DNA of 64,000 bases from Aquibium microcysteis (GCF_014495845.1 NZ_CP061080.1:3834001-3898000); one strand, 5' to 3'; positions 1 to 10,043 are shown, counted from the stretch's first letter. Notes: generated from the sequence alone by a model not told the origin. Numbers and translations: made by a program.

Positions 1-315
1 GGCGCGGAGCCGGCGCACGACCTCCGCGTCGCGGGGGGCCGGCTTCCCTTCCGCCTGCACGACGGCGGATCCGGCGCGCGTGATGTCGCCGGCGACGTCG
101 AACAGGTCCTTGATGGAAACGATCACGCCATCGAGCGGACCGAGAGACAGGCCGAGACGGTTGCGTTCGTCTGCGGCAACCGCCTCCGCGCGGGCGCTCC
201 GTTCATACACGCTGACGCAGGCGCGCGCTCCCTCCGAAGCCGGATCGGCGATGCGCGCCAGACTCTCGGCGAGCCGTTCCTGCGCCGACCCGCGGCGATT
301 GACCCTTGCATTCAT
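1..315 (-). CDS. Amidase signature family enzyme, N-terminal part (cut by window edge)
   Basis: An open frame runs leftward from an ATG at 315 and leaves the window still open after 105 codons. It reads as the N-terminus of an amidase-signature hydrolase (GatA/AtzF-like): a helical start, then LGPLDGVIVSIKDLFDVAGD, where K69 would be the catalytic lysine of the Ser-cisSer-Lys triad, then the usual GSAVVQAEGKPAPRDAEVVRRL segment. The Ser-rich signature lies outside the window. Such enzymes hydrolyse amides in the cytoplasm; the substrate cannot be told. It is divergent from the gene at 422. The family is clear, the specificity is not. Confidence 0.85.
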   Translation of the reverse strand, partial: MNARVNRRGSAQERLAESLARIADPASEGARACVSVYERSARAEAVAADERNRLGLSLGPLDGVIVSIKDLFDVAGDITRAGSAVVQAEGKPAPRDAEVVRRLRA

Positions 316-346
316 GAGTTATGTTTGCTCATTAGCTACATTCGGT

Positions 347-354
347 ATGTACAT
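347..354. promoter_or_regulatory. ATGTACAT palindrome in the upstream region of the amidase
   Basis: The 106-bp divergent region 316-421 is AT-richer than its surroundings and holds the perfect palindrome ATGTACAT. On the minus strand TACATA would be a plausible -10 for the amidase. Half-sites resemble the GTACGTAC palindromes in the RutA island at the other end of the window, so a HutC/GntR-type operator is possible. An 8-bp palindrome alone is weak evidence. Confidence 0.25.
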
Positions 355-421
355 CTATAATTGGACACGCCCTCTCACGTCCAGCGATAAATGCGTTTCC
401 CGATGAAGGAACCAGCGATCG

Positions 422-973
422 ATGACCTCCGCCGACAGCCCGCCCACGCTCTGGGACTTCTCGGTCGACCTGTACGGCCGTCCGGGCGTCTCCAGGGCCT
501 GCCTGGTCCTGCAGGACAACCTCGGGGTCGACGTGAACCTGCTTCTGTTCTGTGTCTGGTGGAGCACGACGGGCCGTGGCGACATCGGCGAGGAAGCATT
601 CGCAACGATCGTGCAGCGGGCGACGCGATGGAACCACGACGTGGTGCGTCCGCTGCGGACGGCACGCAAGGCGGTGAAGCGCGGCCACCCCTCCCTGCCG
701 GCGACCGAGGCGGAAGCCCTCTACAGGACGGTGCTTGACGCGGAGCTCCTCATGGAACGGGCGGAGCAGACGATCCTGGAGCGAACGGCGGAAGAGCTTC
801 TCGGCCAAGATTCTTCGACGAGCCGGGCGGGAGACGCTTCGCCGCGGCTCATCGAGCGCTACCTGGCCAAACTCGGGGCGGTTCCCGACCGCCAGGACCA
901 GCAGGCCCTCGCGACCATTCTGTCGTTTGCGGGTGGGAGAGCTCCTGCCCCCGCGCCGCACCGCGATGCGTGA
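422..973 (+). CDS. TIGR02444 family protein
   Basis: A 183-aa soluble protein. The N-terminal segment LWDFSVDLYGRPGVSRACL, followed by QDNLGVDVNLLLFCVW, is the hallmark of the TIGR02444 (DUF2390) family, whose function is unknown. The rest is helical and charged, ending in a Pro/Ala tail. ATG at 422 is the first start before the family-typical TLWDFS motif. The gene stands alone, divergent from the amidase at 315-1 and tail-to-tail with the MscS-type gene at 1195. No signal peptide or membrane segment is visible, so the protein should be cytoplasmic. Confidence 0.8.
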   Translation: MTSADSPPTLWDFSVDLYGRPGVSRACLVLQDNLGVDVNLLLFCVWWSTTGRGDIGEEAFATIVQRATRWNHDVVRPLRTARKAVKRGHPSLPATEAEALYRTVLDAELLMERAEQTILERTAEELLGQDSSTSRAGDASPRLIERYLAKLGAVPDRQDQQALATILSFAGGRAPAPAPHRDA

Positions 974-1072
974 TCAGGAACCGCAGCCGGAGGCTTCCTC
1001 GGCCATGGACATGACCTGCGGCGTGACCGCAAGCCCGCGACGCGAGGTTCCGGACGCGAGGATCTGACATCG

Positions 1073-1153
1073 ATGACCCCGGAGGCTATCGCGATCGGTC
1101 TGCTCAGCGGCATGCTTGCGGCACTTCTGTGGGTTTATCTCGAAGGACGATGA
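1073..1153 (+). CDS. Possible 26-aa single-span membrane peptide
   Basis: ATG at 1073 opens a 26-codon frame (start MTPEAIAIGLL, end ALLWVYLEGR) that would form one hydrophobic helix with charged ends. A GAGG lies about 12 nt upstream, further than ideal. It sits in the 220-bp gap between the convergent genes ending at 973 and 1195. Its length and composition suit a small membrane protein, but chance ORFs of this size are common. Confidence 0.2.
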   Translation: MTPEAIAIGLLSGMLAALLWVYLEGR

Positions 1154-1194
1154 GCGTCCTCACCTGAGTTTTCCGATGGCACTCGTCAGGCGCG

Positions 1195-3606
1195 TCAGCG
1201 GAGCATCGGCGCCGCCTCCGGCGGCTGCCTCCCCGGCCCGGCCACGGGGAGCGCAGGGCCCGCCCGCGCTGCGACCGGAACGGCGCGCATCCGCAGGAGC
1301 CTCGCCAGTCCGACGAGAATGTCGCTGCGCACGTCGGCGACGATGCGGGGGGAGGAGACGAAGGCGGTCACGACGTACAGTATCTTCTCGTCGACGAGCG
1401 ACTCGAGCCTGACGTCGGGACGGGGCTCCGCGAGAACGCGCGGATGGGCGGCCACGAGCGTCCGGACCAGCGCGATGACCTCGTCGGCGTCCTCGCTCGA
1501 AGGCGTCGAGAACTCGACGCGGACCCGGCCAAGCGGGTCGGCCATCGACATGTTGCGCACGCTCTTGGTGATCAGCTCGGAGTTCGGAATGATCAGCGTC
1601 GAATGATCCGCGATCCGGATCTCCGTCGAGCGGACGCTGATGCGCCGGACGTCCCCCTGCTCCTCGCCCACCCGGATCGTGTCGCCGACCTTGACCGGCC
1701 GTTCTGCCAGGAGGATGAGGCCGGATATGAAGTTCTGGGTGATCGCCTGAAGGCCGAAGCCGATGCCGACGGAGAGCGCGCTCGCGACGAGGCCGATCCG
1801 ATCCATTCCGAGGCCGATCGTGGATGCCGCCCAGACGAGAACGGCCGCGAACCCTGCATACCGCACGATCGTGCTGATCGACGTGCGTGTGCCCTCATCG
1901 AGCCGCGTCGTCGGCAGAAACGTGTCGCGGAGCCAGCTCGATACAAGGCGCAGGGACACCAGTCCGACCACCAGCACGCCTGCGCCACGCAGTCCGGCCC
2001 CGATGTCGGGGAAGAGGGCTTTGACCGTGCGGGTGACGAGTTCGGGCAGATCCGCGAGCGATGGGACGACGGCTCGCCCCGTGGGTGCGAGGACGAGGAG
2101 GATCGCCAGGCAGAAGACGAGGATCCTGATCGCGGCGGAGATCAGCAGCCCTCCCTGGGTCAGACGCCGCTCGGGAACGTTGAAGCCGCGGCTCAGAAAC
2201 CTGCCGACGCGGCCCGACCGCGATAGGGCGCTCGAAGCAAGGCCGTCCAGCGCCGAAGCGGTGAGGTAGGCGGCGGTGGCAACGGTAAACATCCATGCCG
2301 ACTGGACGCAGATCATCACGACGAGCGTAACGTTGCCCCGAACGAGGAGGCCGATGCAGAGCGCGATCACGATCCAGCCGGCGAGCATCAAGGCGCTGGC
2401 CAGCGGATGTCTGCTCGTGACGTTTCCGGCATCGCGGTCGCGAAGGAGCCGCAGCCTCCCCAGAACGATCAGCAGCCGCGCAAGGAGTGCGAGTTGCAGG
2501 ACGGAGAAGACGAGTGCGGCGACGGTGCTGGCGATCGGACTCATGCCCATGATGCCGACGAGATCCATCGATCCGCCGCCCAGGGCGATGACCAGCGCCG
2601 ACAGGATGGGGAGCGGCCTCAGGCTCGCGGCGTCACGATCGTTGATGGGCAGCAGCCGCCACGATCCCCGCCGGACCGAGAGCAGCGCCTCGCCGAGCGC
2701 CGCGACGATCGCGCCGAACGCGATCGATGCGATCAGAGCTTCGGCGCATTCCGTCGCCGGTCTTGTCAGAGCGCCCGCTCAGAGAAGGGCCTGCACGACC
2801 GAAGCGGCCGCCGCAATGGTCGTGGACGAATCCACGACGACGGACCAGACCGCGAGCCAGGACCGCCGGGCTCGCGTCTCGGGTGCGCAGTGCGTGGCGT
2901 GGAAGCGGCCCATCTCGCGCAGGCGCTTTCGCAGCGGGAAAGCCAGCAGGAATGCGACGACGAGTCCGGCTGCGAGAATCGCGCCGCCCCGATGGGACAT
3001 GGCGCCGACGAAGCGGTCGCGGGCCTGGGCCGCCTGCCCTGCCAGCCTCGCCCTATCCTCGGGAAGCGCAGCATCGAGCTCGCTCCAGAACCGCCTGGAC
3101 AATGGCGGGGCGACGCGCTCGAATGCGTCGCGCCGGAACGTGCTGGCGCCGGCCTGATCGACGAGGTCCACGCTCGCCCTCGCCGAAACCGCCAGCAGAC
3201 GCGCCCGCTTCAGCGTCGTCTGCAGCGTGTCGCGCTCCGCAATCAGGTCGGAGCGCCGGCTGCGCAGGTCCGCGGGCTCGCCGTCGGTCGCCGCGCCGAG
3301 GGCGTCCAGTGCCGTCCGCATCGAGGCAAGGCGGCCGGAAAGTTCCTCGACCGCGGTCTCCGCCCTGGTGGCGACGTCGAGCGCACGACGGCGCAGCGAC
3401 TCGTAGTCGGGATCGGAACCCGCCTCGCCGACCTTTCCGGACCCGAGCAGGAGCGCGCGGATGGATTCGAGCTCCCGCGCCTCCATGTCCAGAACCCCCG
3501 GCGCGTCGATCGACACGCCCGCCGCCCGGGCGGGATGCGGAACGGGCGGGACCGCGGCGAAGAACAGGATCAGAAGGCAGGCGGCAAGGCGCAGCGGCGT
3601 CATCAT
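1195..3606 (-). pseudogene. DUF3772-MscS family mechanosensitive channel, interrupted by an in-frame TGA
   Basis: Two open segments lie in the same frame, separated only by a TGA at 2781-2779. The first (ATG at 3606, GGAG 4 nt before it, 275 codons) has a signal peptide, a coiled DUF3772-type periplasmic domain and the first membrane helices, ending VVQALL. The second (about 527 codons) continues AGALTRPATE and has further helices plus the MscS core, with GIGFGLQAITQNFISGL in the pore region and RPVKVGDTIRVGEEQGDV in the beta domain. Joined, they give about 803 residues, the usual family length. Both halves keep good codon use, so the stop is either recent, a sequencing error, or read through. 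Internal restart (ATG at 2568) could make an MscS core alone. Confidence 0.8.
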
Positions 3607-3728
3607 TCGCTCCGGTTGACCGGCAACGCCTGGAGGACGTGCGTCGCCGGCACGTTGCGGACGCATGGAGGGTTCGTGGAGACTGCCCGACCCGTGGTGC
3701 GGCGCGCCGGAACGCCGCAGTGTCCGGC

Positions 3729-4817
3729 TTAATCGCGGGCCGACGGTGCAGGGGACCGCGGCATCCGGAACACCATCTCGAACTGGGCACCGCCCTTCGG
3801 CGCGGTTCTGTAGCGGAGGCTCCCGCCATGCGCTTCCATGATCGCGCGCACGACCGACAGACCGAGCCCGTTGCCTCCGGCTTCCCTGGCCCGTTCGGGG
3901 TCGCCGCGCACGAAGGGCTCGAAAACACGACCGGCGAGTTCGGGGGCGACGCCCGGCCCCTCGTCGGCGATGGCGAGCACGGCCGTCGCGTCGACCGCCT
4001 TCAGGCTCATGGTGATCGTGCCCCTGCTGGCGTGCCGCCGCGCGTTCGAGACGAGGGCGAGGATCGCCTGGCGCACGCGCGTCGCATCCGCCTCGACGAC
4101 GATGTCGTCGAGATCGAGCCTCAGGTCGAAGCCTCCGGCGGCCAGATCGGGCGCCATCAGCTCCGCGACTTCCTCGAGTTCTCTGGCCAGACGGGCCGGC
4201 ACGATCCGCAGATCGAGGTGCCCGCTGTCGGCGAGGGTCACCGTGCGCAGGTCCTCGACCAGCCGCCCCAGGCCGTCGACCTGCAGGATGAGCCGGCGAA
4301 GCGTACGCTCGTCCGGCTCGAAGACCCCGTCGATGATACCCTGGAGGCGTCCCTTGAGGATGGTCAGCGGCGTTCGCAGTTCGTGTGCGATCGTGGCGTT
4401 CCAGAGTGCCATGTCGGCTGCCATATCCTGAAGCCGCTGTGCCATGGTGTTGAAGTCCCCTACGAGCGAAGCGGTCTCGCCCAGCGCGTTCTCGCCTGCC
4501 GCCGCACGGGCGGAGAGATCGCCGGCGGCGATCCGGCGTGCGCTGCAGGCAAGCGATTCCAGCGGATCGAGAATGCGGCGCGCCAGGCGCAGCGCCACGA
4601 ATGCGGCGATCGGCAGCGTGACGAGGATCAGCGACGCGAAGATGACGAGGTCGAGAGACGTCAACCACTCGTCCGTTTCGGGCAGCGGATAGACGGCGAC
4701 GATCGCCGTGTAGACGAGGAAGGTCCCGAAGAAGACGAGAATGCCTGCGAGGACCGTGATCGCCGACATGGCGAGGAGGATCTGGCGGCTCAGCCCGGCG
4801 CGCGTCTCCATCGTCAC
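3729..4817 (-). CDS. adeS: AdeS-like sensor histidine kinase
   Basis: A 362-aa membrane kinase. It has two transmembrane helices (about residues 12-40 and 57-78) with only a short periplasmic loop between them, then HAMP, HisKA with IAHELRTPL (H145), and HATPase_c with N box SNARRHAS, G1 DEGPGV and G2 GNGLGLSVV. The short sensor loop and overall architecture match AdeS/BaeS kinases. The start is GTG at 4817, which shares GTGA with the stop of the response regulator upstream, so the two are translationally coupled; ATG at 4811 is an alternative. It should phosphorylate the AdeR-like regulator and control the divergent RND pump. Confidence 0.88.
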   Translation of the reverse strand: MTMETRAGLSRQILLAMSAITVLAGILVFFGTFLVYTAIVAVYPLPETDEWLTSLDLVIFASLILVTLPIAAFVALRLARRILDPLESLACSARRIAAGDLSARAAAGENALGETASLVGDFNTMAQRLQDMAADMALWNATIAHELRTPLTILKGRLQGIIDGVFEPDERTLRRLILQVDGLGRLVEDLRTVTLADSGHLDLRIVPARLARELEEVAELMAPDLAAGGFDLRLDLDDIVVEADATRVRQAILALVSNARRHASRGTITMSLKAVDATAVLAIADEGPGVAPELAGRVFEPFVRGDPERAREAGGNGLGLSVVRAIMEAHGGSLRYRTAPKGGAQFEMVFRMPRSPAPSARD

Positions 4818-5497
4818 GCCGAGAGTCTGTAGCCTATCCCGCGAACCCCGGGCAGAAGACCGTGCGCGCCGGCCTGTTCGAGTTTCTTGCGCAGCTTGCT
4901 CACATGACTGTCCACGGTCCGGTCGAGTGCGTCGGAGCCGGGCAGGCAGGCATCGACGAGCTCGCTGCGCATGTACACCCTGCCGGGATTGCGCGCCATA
5001 TGCGCCAGGATGCGGAACTCCGTCAGGGTCAGCGCCAGCGGCCGTGCGTCACTGCCGGTCCCGAAACTCGCCTGGTAGCCGTCGAGGTCGATGGAGAGGT
5101 CGCCGACGCGCAGGACCCCTCCGGCGCTGGCGAGCCCCGAGCGCCGGAGCACCGCCTTGGCGCGCGCCACCACCTCGATGGGATTGAACGGCTTGACGAC
5201 ATAGTCGTCGGCTCCGATCCGCAGCCCCTGAAGGCGGTCGATATCCTTGTCGAGCGCGGTGATCATGATGGCGGGGGTTGTGCCGCGCCGGCGCAGCTCG
5301 GCCAGGACCTCCCAGCCGTCAAGCCGCGGCATGGTAACGTCGAGCAGGACCAGGTCCGGCTTCAAGGCAAGGTGCAGATCAAGCGCAGTGCGGCCGTCGC
5401 GGGCGAGTACGGTCCTGAAACCCTCGCGCTGGAGATAGGCATCGAGAATCGATGCGATTTCGTCGTCGTCTTCGGCAATGAGAACAAGTGCGGCCAT
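4814..5497 (-). CDS. adeR: AdeR-like OmpR-family response regulator
   Basis: 227 aa. The receiver domain has acidic pocket EDDDE, phospho-acceptor D53 (LLDVTMPRLDGWEVL) and K102 (VVKPFNP). The C-terminal winged helix includes LALTLTEFRILAHM and DRTVDSHVSKLRKKLE. The segments ALDKDID, GLRIGADDYVVKPFNP and the DNA-binding helix closely match Acinetobacter AdeR. The start is ATG at 5497, chosen because GGAG lies 6-9 nt before it; an earlier ATG at 5524 has no such site. It forms an operon with the kinase, is divergent from the pump genes, and probably activates them through the CTCCA repeats at 5559-5585. Confidence 0.9.
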   Translation of the reverse strand: MAALVLIAEDDDEIASILDAYLQREGFRTVLARDGRTALDLHLALKPDLVLLDVTMPRLDGWEVLAELRRRGTTPAIMITALDKDIDRLQGLRIGADDYVVKPFNPIEVVARAKAVLRRSGLASAGGVLRVGDLSIDLDGYQASFGTGSDARPLALTLTEFRILAHMARNPGRVYMRSELVDACLPGSDALDRTVDSHVSKLRKKLEQAGAHGLLPGVRGIGYRLSA

Positions 5498-5558
5498 GGT
5501 GATCTCCTGAAGAAGGAATGCCATCGGCGGCGGCGACCGTCGAGAGCTTCGATTCCGC

Positions 5559-5585
5559 CTCCATCAGATCTCCACACACCCTCCA
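5559..5585. promoter_or_regulatory. Three CTCCA direct repeats at 11-bp steps (putative AdeR operator)
   Basis: CTCCA starts at 5559, 5570 and 5581, exactly 11 bp apart, in the 160-bp region between the divergent adeRS-like and adeAB-like operons. OmpR-family regulators bind direct repeats one helical turn apart, so this is a natural site for the neighbouring regulator. Seen: the repeats and spacing. Inferred: binding and the identity of the regulator. Confidence 0.55.
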
Positions 5586-5657
5586 CGCTTCGGCAACGCC
5601 GGGAATCGATAGGGACACCGTCGCCCCGGCGACTGCTCGCCTATGAGGGATGTCTCC

Positions 5658-6842
5658 ATGATGCCTGCCCGCCGCCGTTTCGCCTGCGCCGTCCTCGGCT
5701 TTGCCGTGCTGGCCGTCGGCGCCTGCACGGACAACGTGAAGGGGGCCGCTGACGAGGCCGCCGGCTTGCCCGGAAATGCCGAGGAGGCTGCGCCGCGCGT
5801 CGCCACCATGACCGTCCAGCCCCACAACGTCGTCGTCTACGACGAACTGCCCGGGCGCGTCTCGGCGCTGCGGACCGCGGAGATCCGCCCTCAGGTCAGC
5901 GGCATCGTCCGCAAGGTGCTCTTCAGGGAAGGCTCGGAAGTCTCGGCCGGACAGCCGCTGTTCGAGATCGACCCCGCACCCTTCGCCGTCGATGTCGAGG
6001 CGGCTTCGGCCGTGCTGGCGCGCGCCGAGGCGGACGAACTCAATGCCTCCCTCAAGTTCGACCGGATCAGGACCCTGGCGGAGAACCGCACGGCGACTGC
6101 CGCAGCGCTGGGCGACGCGCGGGCGGCGCTGGCGCAGTCGCGGGCGAGCGTGGCCGAGGCGAAGGCCAATCTTGCCCGCCGCAAGCTGGAACTGGCGCAT
6201 GCGACGGTCACCAGCCCGATCGCCGGCCGCGTCGGTCAGGCACTGATCACCGAAGGGGGGCTTGCCACGGCGGGCGCCACCGGCGCCATGGCCGTCGTCC
6301 AGCAGCTCGATCGCCTCTTCCTGGACGTCCGCCAGCCTTCGATGGGGCGCGAACGGCTCGAGGAGGCGCTGGCGAACGGGCAGGGGGACGAGGCGCGCGG
6401 GGTGCCCGTCGACATCCTGACGGTCACCGGCAAGCCGTATGAGTTCCAGGGCCGGATCCGGTTCTCCGACAGCACCGTTGATCCCGGCACGGGCAGTATC
6501 TCGATCCGGGTCGAGGTGCCCAATCCGCATGACCAGCTGCTGCCCGGAATGTATCTGCGCGCGCGCGTGCCCCGCTCCGTTCATCCCGACGCCTTGACGG
6601 TGCCGCAGGAAGCCGTCGTACGCGACGGTTCCGGCCGGCCGCAGCTGACCGTCGTGGCGGCGGACGGGACCGCCTCGCGCCGCGCGGTCGAGCTCGGCCC
6701 CCTGACCGACCGTCGCTACGTCATCCTGTCCGGCATCGCGGCAGGCGACGAGGTGGTCGTCGAGGGTCAGGATCGCGCGACAGAGGGAACGAAACTTCAG
6801 ACGGTGGCCTACAAGCCCGCCGCCCAGACGGACGCAAAGTAG
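5658..6842 (+). CDS. adeA: RND efflux periplasmic adaptor (AdeA-like membrane fusion lipoprotein)
   Basis: 394 aa from ATG 5658, preceded by GAGGGA at 5645-5650; ATG 5643 is an alternative five codons upstream. The signal peptide ends in a lipobox (AVGAC, C23), so the protein is a lipoprotein of the inner membrane facing the periplasm. It has the HlyD/AcrA order of domains: first lipoyl half (TAEIRPQVSGIVRKVLF), coiled coil (ADELNASLKF to RRKLELAHATV), second lipoyl half (SPIAGRVGQAL), beta barrel and membrane-proximal domain (QDRATEGTKLQTV). It bridges the RND pump to an outer-membrane channel. The pump gene follows 11 nt downstream in the same operon. Confidence 0.9.
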   Translation: MMPARRRFACAVLGFAVLAVGACTDNVKGAADEAAGLPGNAEEAAPRVATMTVQPHNVVVYDELPGRVSALRTAEIRPQVSGIVRKVLFREGSEVSAGQPLFEIDPAPFAVDVEAASAVLARAEADELNASLKFDRIRTLAENRTATAAALGDARAALAQSRASVAEAKANLARRKLELAHATVTSPIAGRVGQALITEGGLATAGATGAMAVVQQLDRLFLDVRQPSMGRERLEEALANGQGDEARGVPVDILTVTGKPYEFQGRIRFSDSTVDPGTGSISIRVEVPNPHDQLLPGMYLRARVPRSVHPDALTVPQEAVVRDGSGRPQLTVVAADGTASRRAVELGPLTDRRYVILSGIAAGDEVVVEGQDRATEGTKLQTVAYKPAAQTDAK

Positions 6843-6853
6843 AGCACGCCGCC

Positions 6854-9800
6854 ATGCCCCAATTCTTCATCGACCGCCCGATCTTCGCCTGGGTCATCGC
6901 CATCTTCATCACGATGGCGGGCCTCGCCGCGATCCCGCAGCTGCCGGTCTCGCGCTTTCCCGTGATCGCGCCGCCCAGCGTGAGCATCAGCGCGAGCTAT
7001 GTCGGCGCGAATTCCCAGACGGTGACCGACAGCGTGATCGGCCCGATCGAACGCGAACTGACGGCGGTGAAGAACGTCCTCTACTCCGAGTCCACCGCGG
7101 ATGCCACCGGCAACGCCACCATCACCGTCACCTTCAAGCCGGGGACCGATCCGGAACTCGCGCAGATCGACGTGCAGAACCGCCTGAAGGCGGTCGAGAC
7201 CCGCCTGCCCGAACCGGTCAGGCGAGGCGGCCTTTCGGTCGAAGCAGCGTCATCGGGATTTCTCATGATCGTTTCGCTGCGGTCCACGGACGGTGCCGTC
7301 GACACCATCGCTCTCAACGACTATCTCGCCCGCGGGCTCTCGCCGGAACTGAAGCGTGTTCCGGGAGTCGGCCGCGTCCAGTCGTTCGGCTCGGAGGCCG
7401 CGATGCGCGTCTGGATCGATCCCGCGCTGCTCGTTTCCTACTCGCTCTCGATGACGGAGATCGTCCAGGCGATCCAGACGCAGAACATCCAGGTGGCGCC
7501 GGGAAGGCTCGGGGAGGAGCCGGCCGTCCCCGGTCAGAGGATCAGCGTGCCGCTCAGCGTCAGCGGTCAGCTGGAGACGCCGGAGCAGTTCGCGGCGGTG
7601 GTGCTGCGCTCGAATCCCGACGGCTCCAAGCTGACGCTCGGCGACGTTGCTCGGATCGAGGTCGGCCCCCAGTCCTCGGGCTTCTCCATCTTCGACGGCG
7701 GCAAGCAGGCGACGGCGGCGGCGATCCAGCTGTCGCCCGGCGCCAACGCTGTGAGCACGTCCGCGAACGTCCGCGCCCGGCTGGCCGAGCTGGCACCCTC
7801 GATGCCGTCCGGCGTCACCTACGCGGTCTCCTACGACACCGCGCCGTTCGTGAAGCTCTCCATCGCCAAGGTCGTCCAGACGCTCGCCGAAGCGATGGTG
7901 CTGGTGTTCCTCATCATGCTGCTCTTCCTCCAGAAGGTGCGCTACACCCTGATTCCTGCGATCGTCGCGCCCATCGCCCTGCTCGGCACCTTCGCCGTGA
8001 TGTGGGCCATCGGCTATTCGATCAACGCGCTGACCATGTTCGGCATGGTGCTGGCCATCGGAATCATCGTGGACGACGCGATCGTGGTGGTTGAGAACGT
8101 CGAGCGACTGATGGTCACCGAGGGGCTTTCGCCCCGCGATGCCACGCGCCGCGCCATGGGGGAGATCACCGGCGCCGTCATCGGCATCACCCTGGTGCTG
8201 ACGGCCGTGTTCCTTCCGATGGGACTGTCGACCGGCTCGGTGGGCGCGATCTATCGCCAGTTCACGGTCTCGCTGGCGGTCTCGATCCTCTTTTCGGCCT
8301 TCCTCGCCCTGAGCCTCACGCCGGCGCTCTGCGCAACGCTCCTCAAGCCTGTCGCGCCTCATCACGAACGAAAGGGGATCTTCGCCCGGTTCAACCGCGG
8401 GTTCGAGCGGCTGACGGTGCGCTACACCGCTTGGGTCGGCTCGCTGGTGAAGCGGGGAGCGAGGGTCATGCTCGTCTATGCCGGGATCGTGGTCGCGCTG
8501 GCCTTCGGCTACAGCGCCCTGCCGACCGCCTTCGTGCCCGACGAAGATCAGGGAACCTTCATGACGTCCTTCACCCTTCCGGCCGATGCGACGGCCCACC
8601 GCACCAAGGCGATCGTGGAGCGCTTCGACCGCCACGCCGCAACGCGTCCCGACGTCGCCAACAACCTGTCCGTCATGGGCTTCAGCTTCTCCGGGTCCGG
8701 GGCGAACGCGGCCATGTCGTTCACGACGCTGCGCGACTGGAGCGAACGCGAAGGCAGCGCCGACGCGGAAGTGGAGGCTGCAGCGGCTGCGATGGCGGAA
8801 GCGACGGAGGGAGAGATCCTCGTCATGAAGCCGCCCGCCATCGAAGAGCTCGGCACCACGTCCGGTTTTGCCATGCGCCTCGTGGATCGAGGCGGCAAGG
8901 GGACTGACGCCTTGCGGGCGGCCGCCGACGAACTGATCGGGCTTGCCGCCCGCAGCACGCTCCTGCGGGACGTCCGCGTCGATGGCCTGCCCAGCGGCCC
9001 GAGCGTGCGGCTCGACATCGATCGCGCGAAGGCCGGCGCGCTCGGCGTCAACTTCTCGACGATCAGCGACACGCTCGCGACGGCGATGGGCTCGACCTAC
9101 GTTAACGACTTTCCGCGCGCCGGCCGCCTCCAGCAGGTCATCCTTCAGGCCGAGGCCAAGGACCGCATGCAGGTGGAGGACGTGCTGCGGCTTCATGTCC
9201 GCAACGACAAGGGGGGCATGGTTCCCCTGGCCGAGGTCGTCACGCCGAAATGGTCGGTCAGCCCGCTCCAACTCAACCGCTACAACGGGTATCCTTCTCT
9301 CAGCATCTCCGGCAATGCCGCCGCAGGCGTTTCGAGCGGCGTCGCGATGAGCGAGATGGAGCGCCTGGCCTCGAAACTGCCGACCGGCTTCGGCGTGGAG
9401 TGGACGGGACAGTCGTTCCAGGAGCGCCAGGCGGGCACGCAGGCGCCGATCCTGGTGGCGCTTTCCTTCCTCGTCGTGTTCCTCGTGCTGGCTGCGCTCT
9501 ACGAGAGCTGGTCCATCCCGCTGGCCGTCATGCTCGTGGTGCCGCTCGGCATCGTGGGCGCGGTCGTCGCGGTCAACCTGCGCGGGCTGGAGAACGACGT
9601 GTTCTTCAAGGTCGGCCTCATCACGCTGATCGGTCTGTCGGCCAAGAACGCGGTGCTGATCGTCGAGTTCGCGCGCAAGCTGCGCGCTGACGGCTGGAGC
9701 CTGCGCGATGCGGCCATCGAGGCGTCCCGCCTGCGGCTGCGGCCGATCGTGATGACCTCGCTCGCCTTCACGCTCGGCATCGTCCCGCTGGTCATCGCCA

Positions 9801-9967
9801 AGGGTCCCAGCTCGGAAACGCAGAACGCGCTCGGCACGGGCCTCTTCGGCGGCATGATTTCGGCAACGGTTCTGGCCGTGCTCTTCGTGCCCGTCTTCTT
9901 CACGCTGGTCACGCGGCTGGCCGAATGGGCGACGGCACGCCGGGCGACCGAGGCGGTGACGTCATGA
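6854..9967 (+). CDS. adeB: RND multidrug efflux pump, inner-membrane subunit (AdeB-like)
   Basis: 1037 aa, full length for an HAE1-type RND pump. It begins [19 protein letters not shown], the first transmembrane helix. TM4 carries the proton-relay pair D407/D408 in [18 protein letters not shown], at the same numbers as in AcrB. The docking and porter segments ([24 protein letters not shown], the [13 protein letters not shown] loop) and [17 protein letters not shown] in the second repeat closely match AdeB. It exports drugs using proton motive force together with the adaptor upstream. No outer-membrane factor gene follows, so it must borrow a TolC-type channel encoded elsewhere. Probably induced through the divergent AdeRS-like system. 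Confidence 0.93.
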   Translation: MPQFFIDRPIFAWVIAIFITMAGLAAIPQLPVSRFPVIAPPSVSISASYVGANSQTVTDSVIGPIERELTAVKNVLYSESTADATGNATITVTFKPGTDPELAQIDVQNRLKAVETRLPEPVRRGGLSVEAASSGFLMIVSLRSTDGAVDTIALNDYLARGLSPELKRVPGVGRVQSFGSEAAMRVWIDPALLVSYSLSMTEIVQAIQTQNIQVAPGRLGEEPAVPGQRISVPLSVSGQLETPEQFAAVVLRSNPDGSKLTLGDVARIEVGPQSSGFSIFDGGKQATAAAIQLSPGANAVSTSANVRARLAELAPSMPSGVTYAVSYDTAPFVKLSIAKVVQTLAEAMVLVFLIMLLFLQKVRYTLIPAIVAPIALLGTFAVMWAIGYSINALTMFGMVLAIGIIVDDAIVVVENVERLMVTEGLSPRDATRRAMGEITGAVIGITLVLTAVFLPMGLSTGSVGAIYRQFTVSLAVSILFSAFLALSLTPALCATLLKPVAPHHERKGIFARFNRGFERLTVRYTAWVGSLVKRGARVMLVYAGIVVALAFGYSALPTAFVPDEDQGTFMTSFTLPADATAHRTKAIVERFDRHAATRPDVANNLSVMGFSFSGSGANAAMSFTTLRDWSEREGSADAEVEAAAAAMAEATEGEILVMKPPAIEELGTTSGFAMRLVDRGGKGTDALRAAADELIGLAARSTLLRDVRVDGLPSGPSVRLDIDRAKAGALGVNFSTISDTLATAMGSTYVNDFPRAGRLQQVILQAEAKDRMQVEDVLRLHVRNDKGGMVPLAEVVTPKWSVSPLQLNRYNGYPSLSISGNAAAGVSSGVAMSEMERLASKLPTGFGVEWTGQSFQERQAGTQAPILVALSFLVVFLVLAALYESWSIPLAVMLVVPLGIVGAVVAVNLRGLENDVFFKVGLITLIGLSAKNAVLIVEFARKLRADGWSLRDAAIEASRLRLRPIVMTSLAFTLGIVPLVIAKGPSSETQNALGTGLFGGMISATVLAVLFVPVFFTLVTRLAEWATARRATEAVTS

Positions 9968-10043
9968 GGACGCCGATCCGTCGCGAAGCCGTGCTGCCCA
10001 TGCCGGGCACCTGCCCTTCCACCATTCATGCAGGAGACGACCG

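Noticed and set aside
332..961. Long minus-strand frame opposite the TIGR02444 gene
   Set aside because: Arg/Pro-rich translation with no family resemblance; it is the shadow of a clear plus-strand gene, as expected at high GC.
2779..2781. TGA in the MscS-type gene as a selenocysteine codon
   Set aside because: Nothing in this membrane family uses selenocysteine, and no bacterial SECIS-like hairpin was evident just downstream; a point change is simpler.
2407..4832. Long plus-strand frames opposite the MscS and kinase genes
   Set aside because: Low-complexity Arg/Ala/Gly translations; the minus-strand genes have complete domains and good ribosome sites.
7250..9271. A 673-codon minus-strand frame inside the RND pump gene
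   Set aside because: His/Asp/Arg-rich antisense translation without motifs; the opposite strand encodes a full-length RND pump.
9997..10011. TGCCC-N5-GGGCA inverted repeat after the RND pump as terminator
   Set aside because: A 5-bp stem without a T tract is too weak to call in a GC-rich genome.
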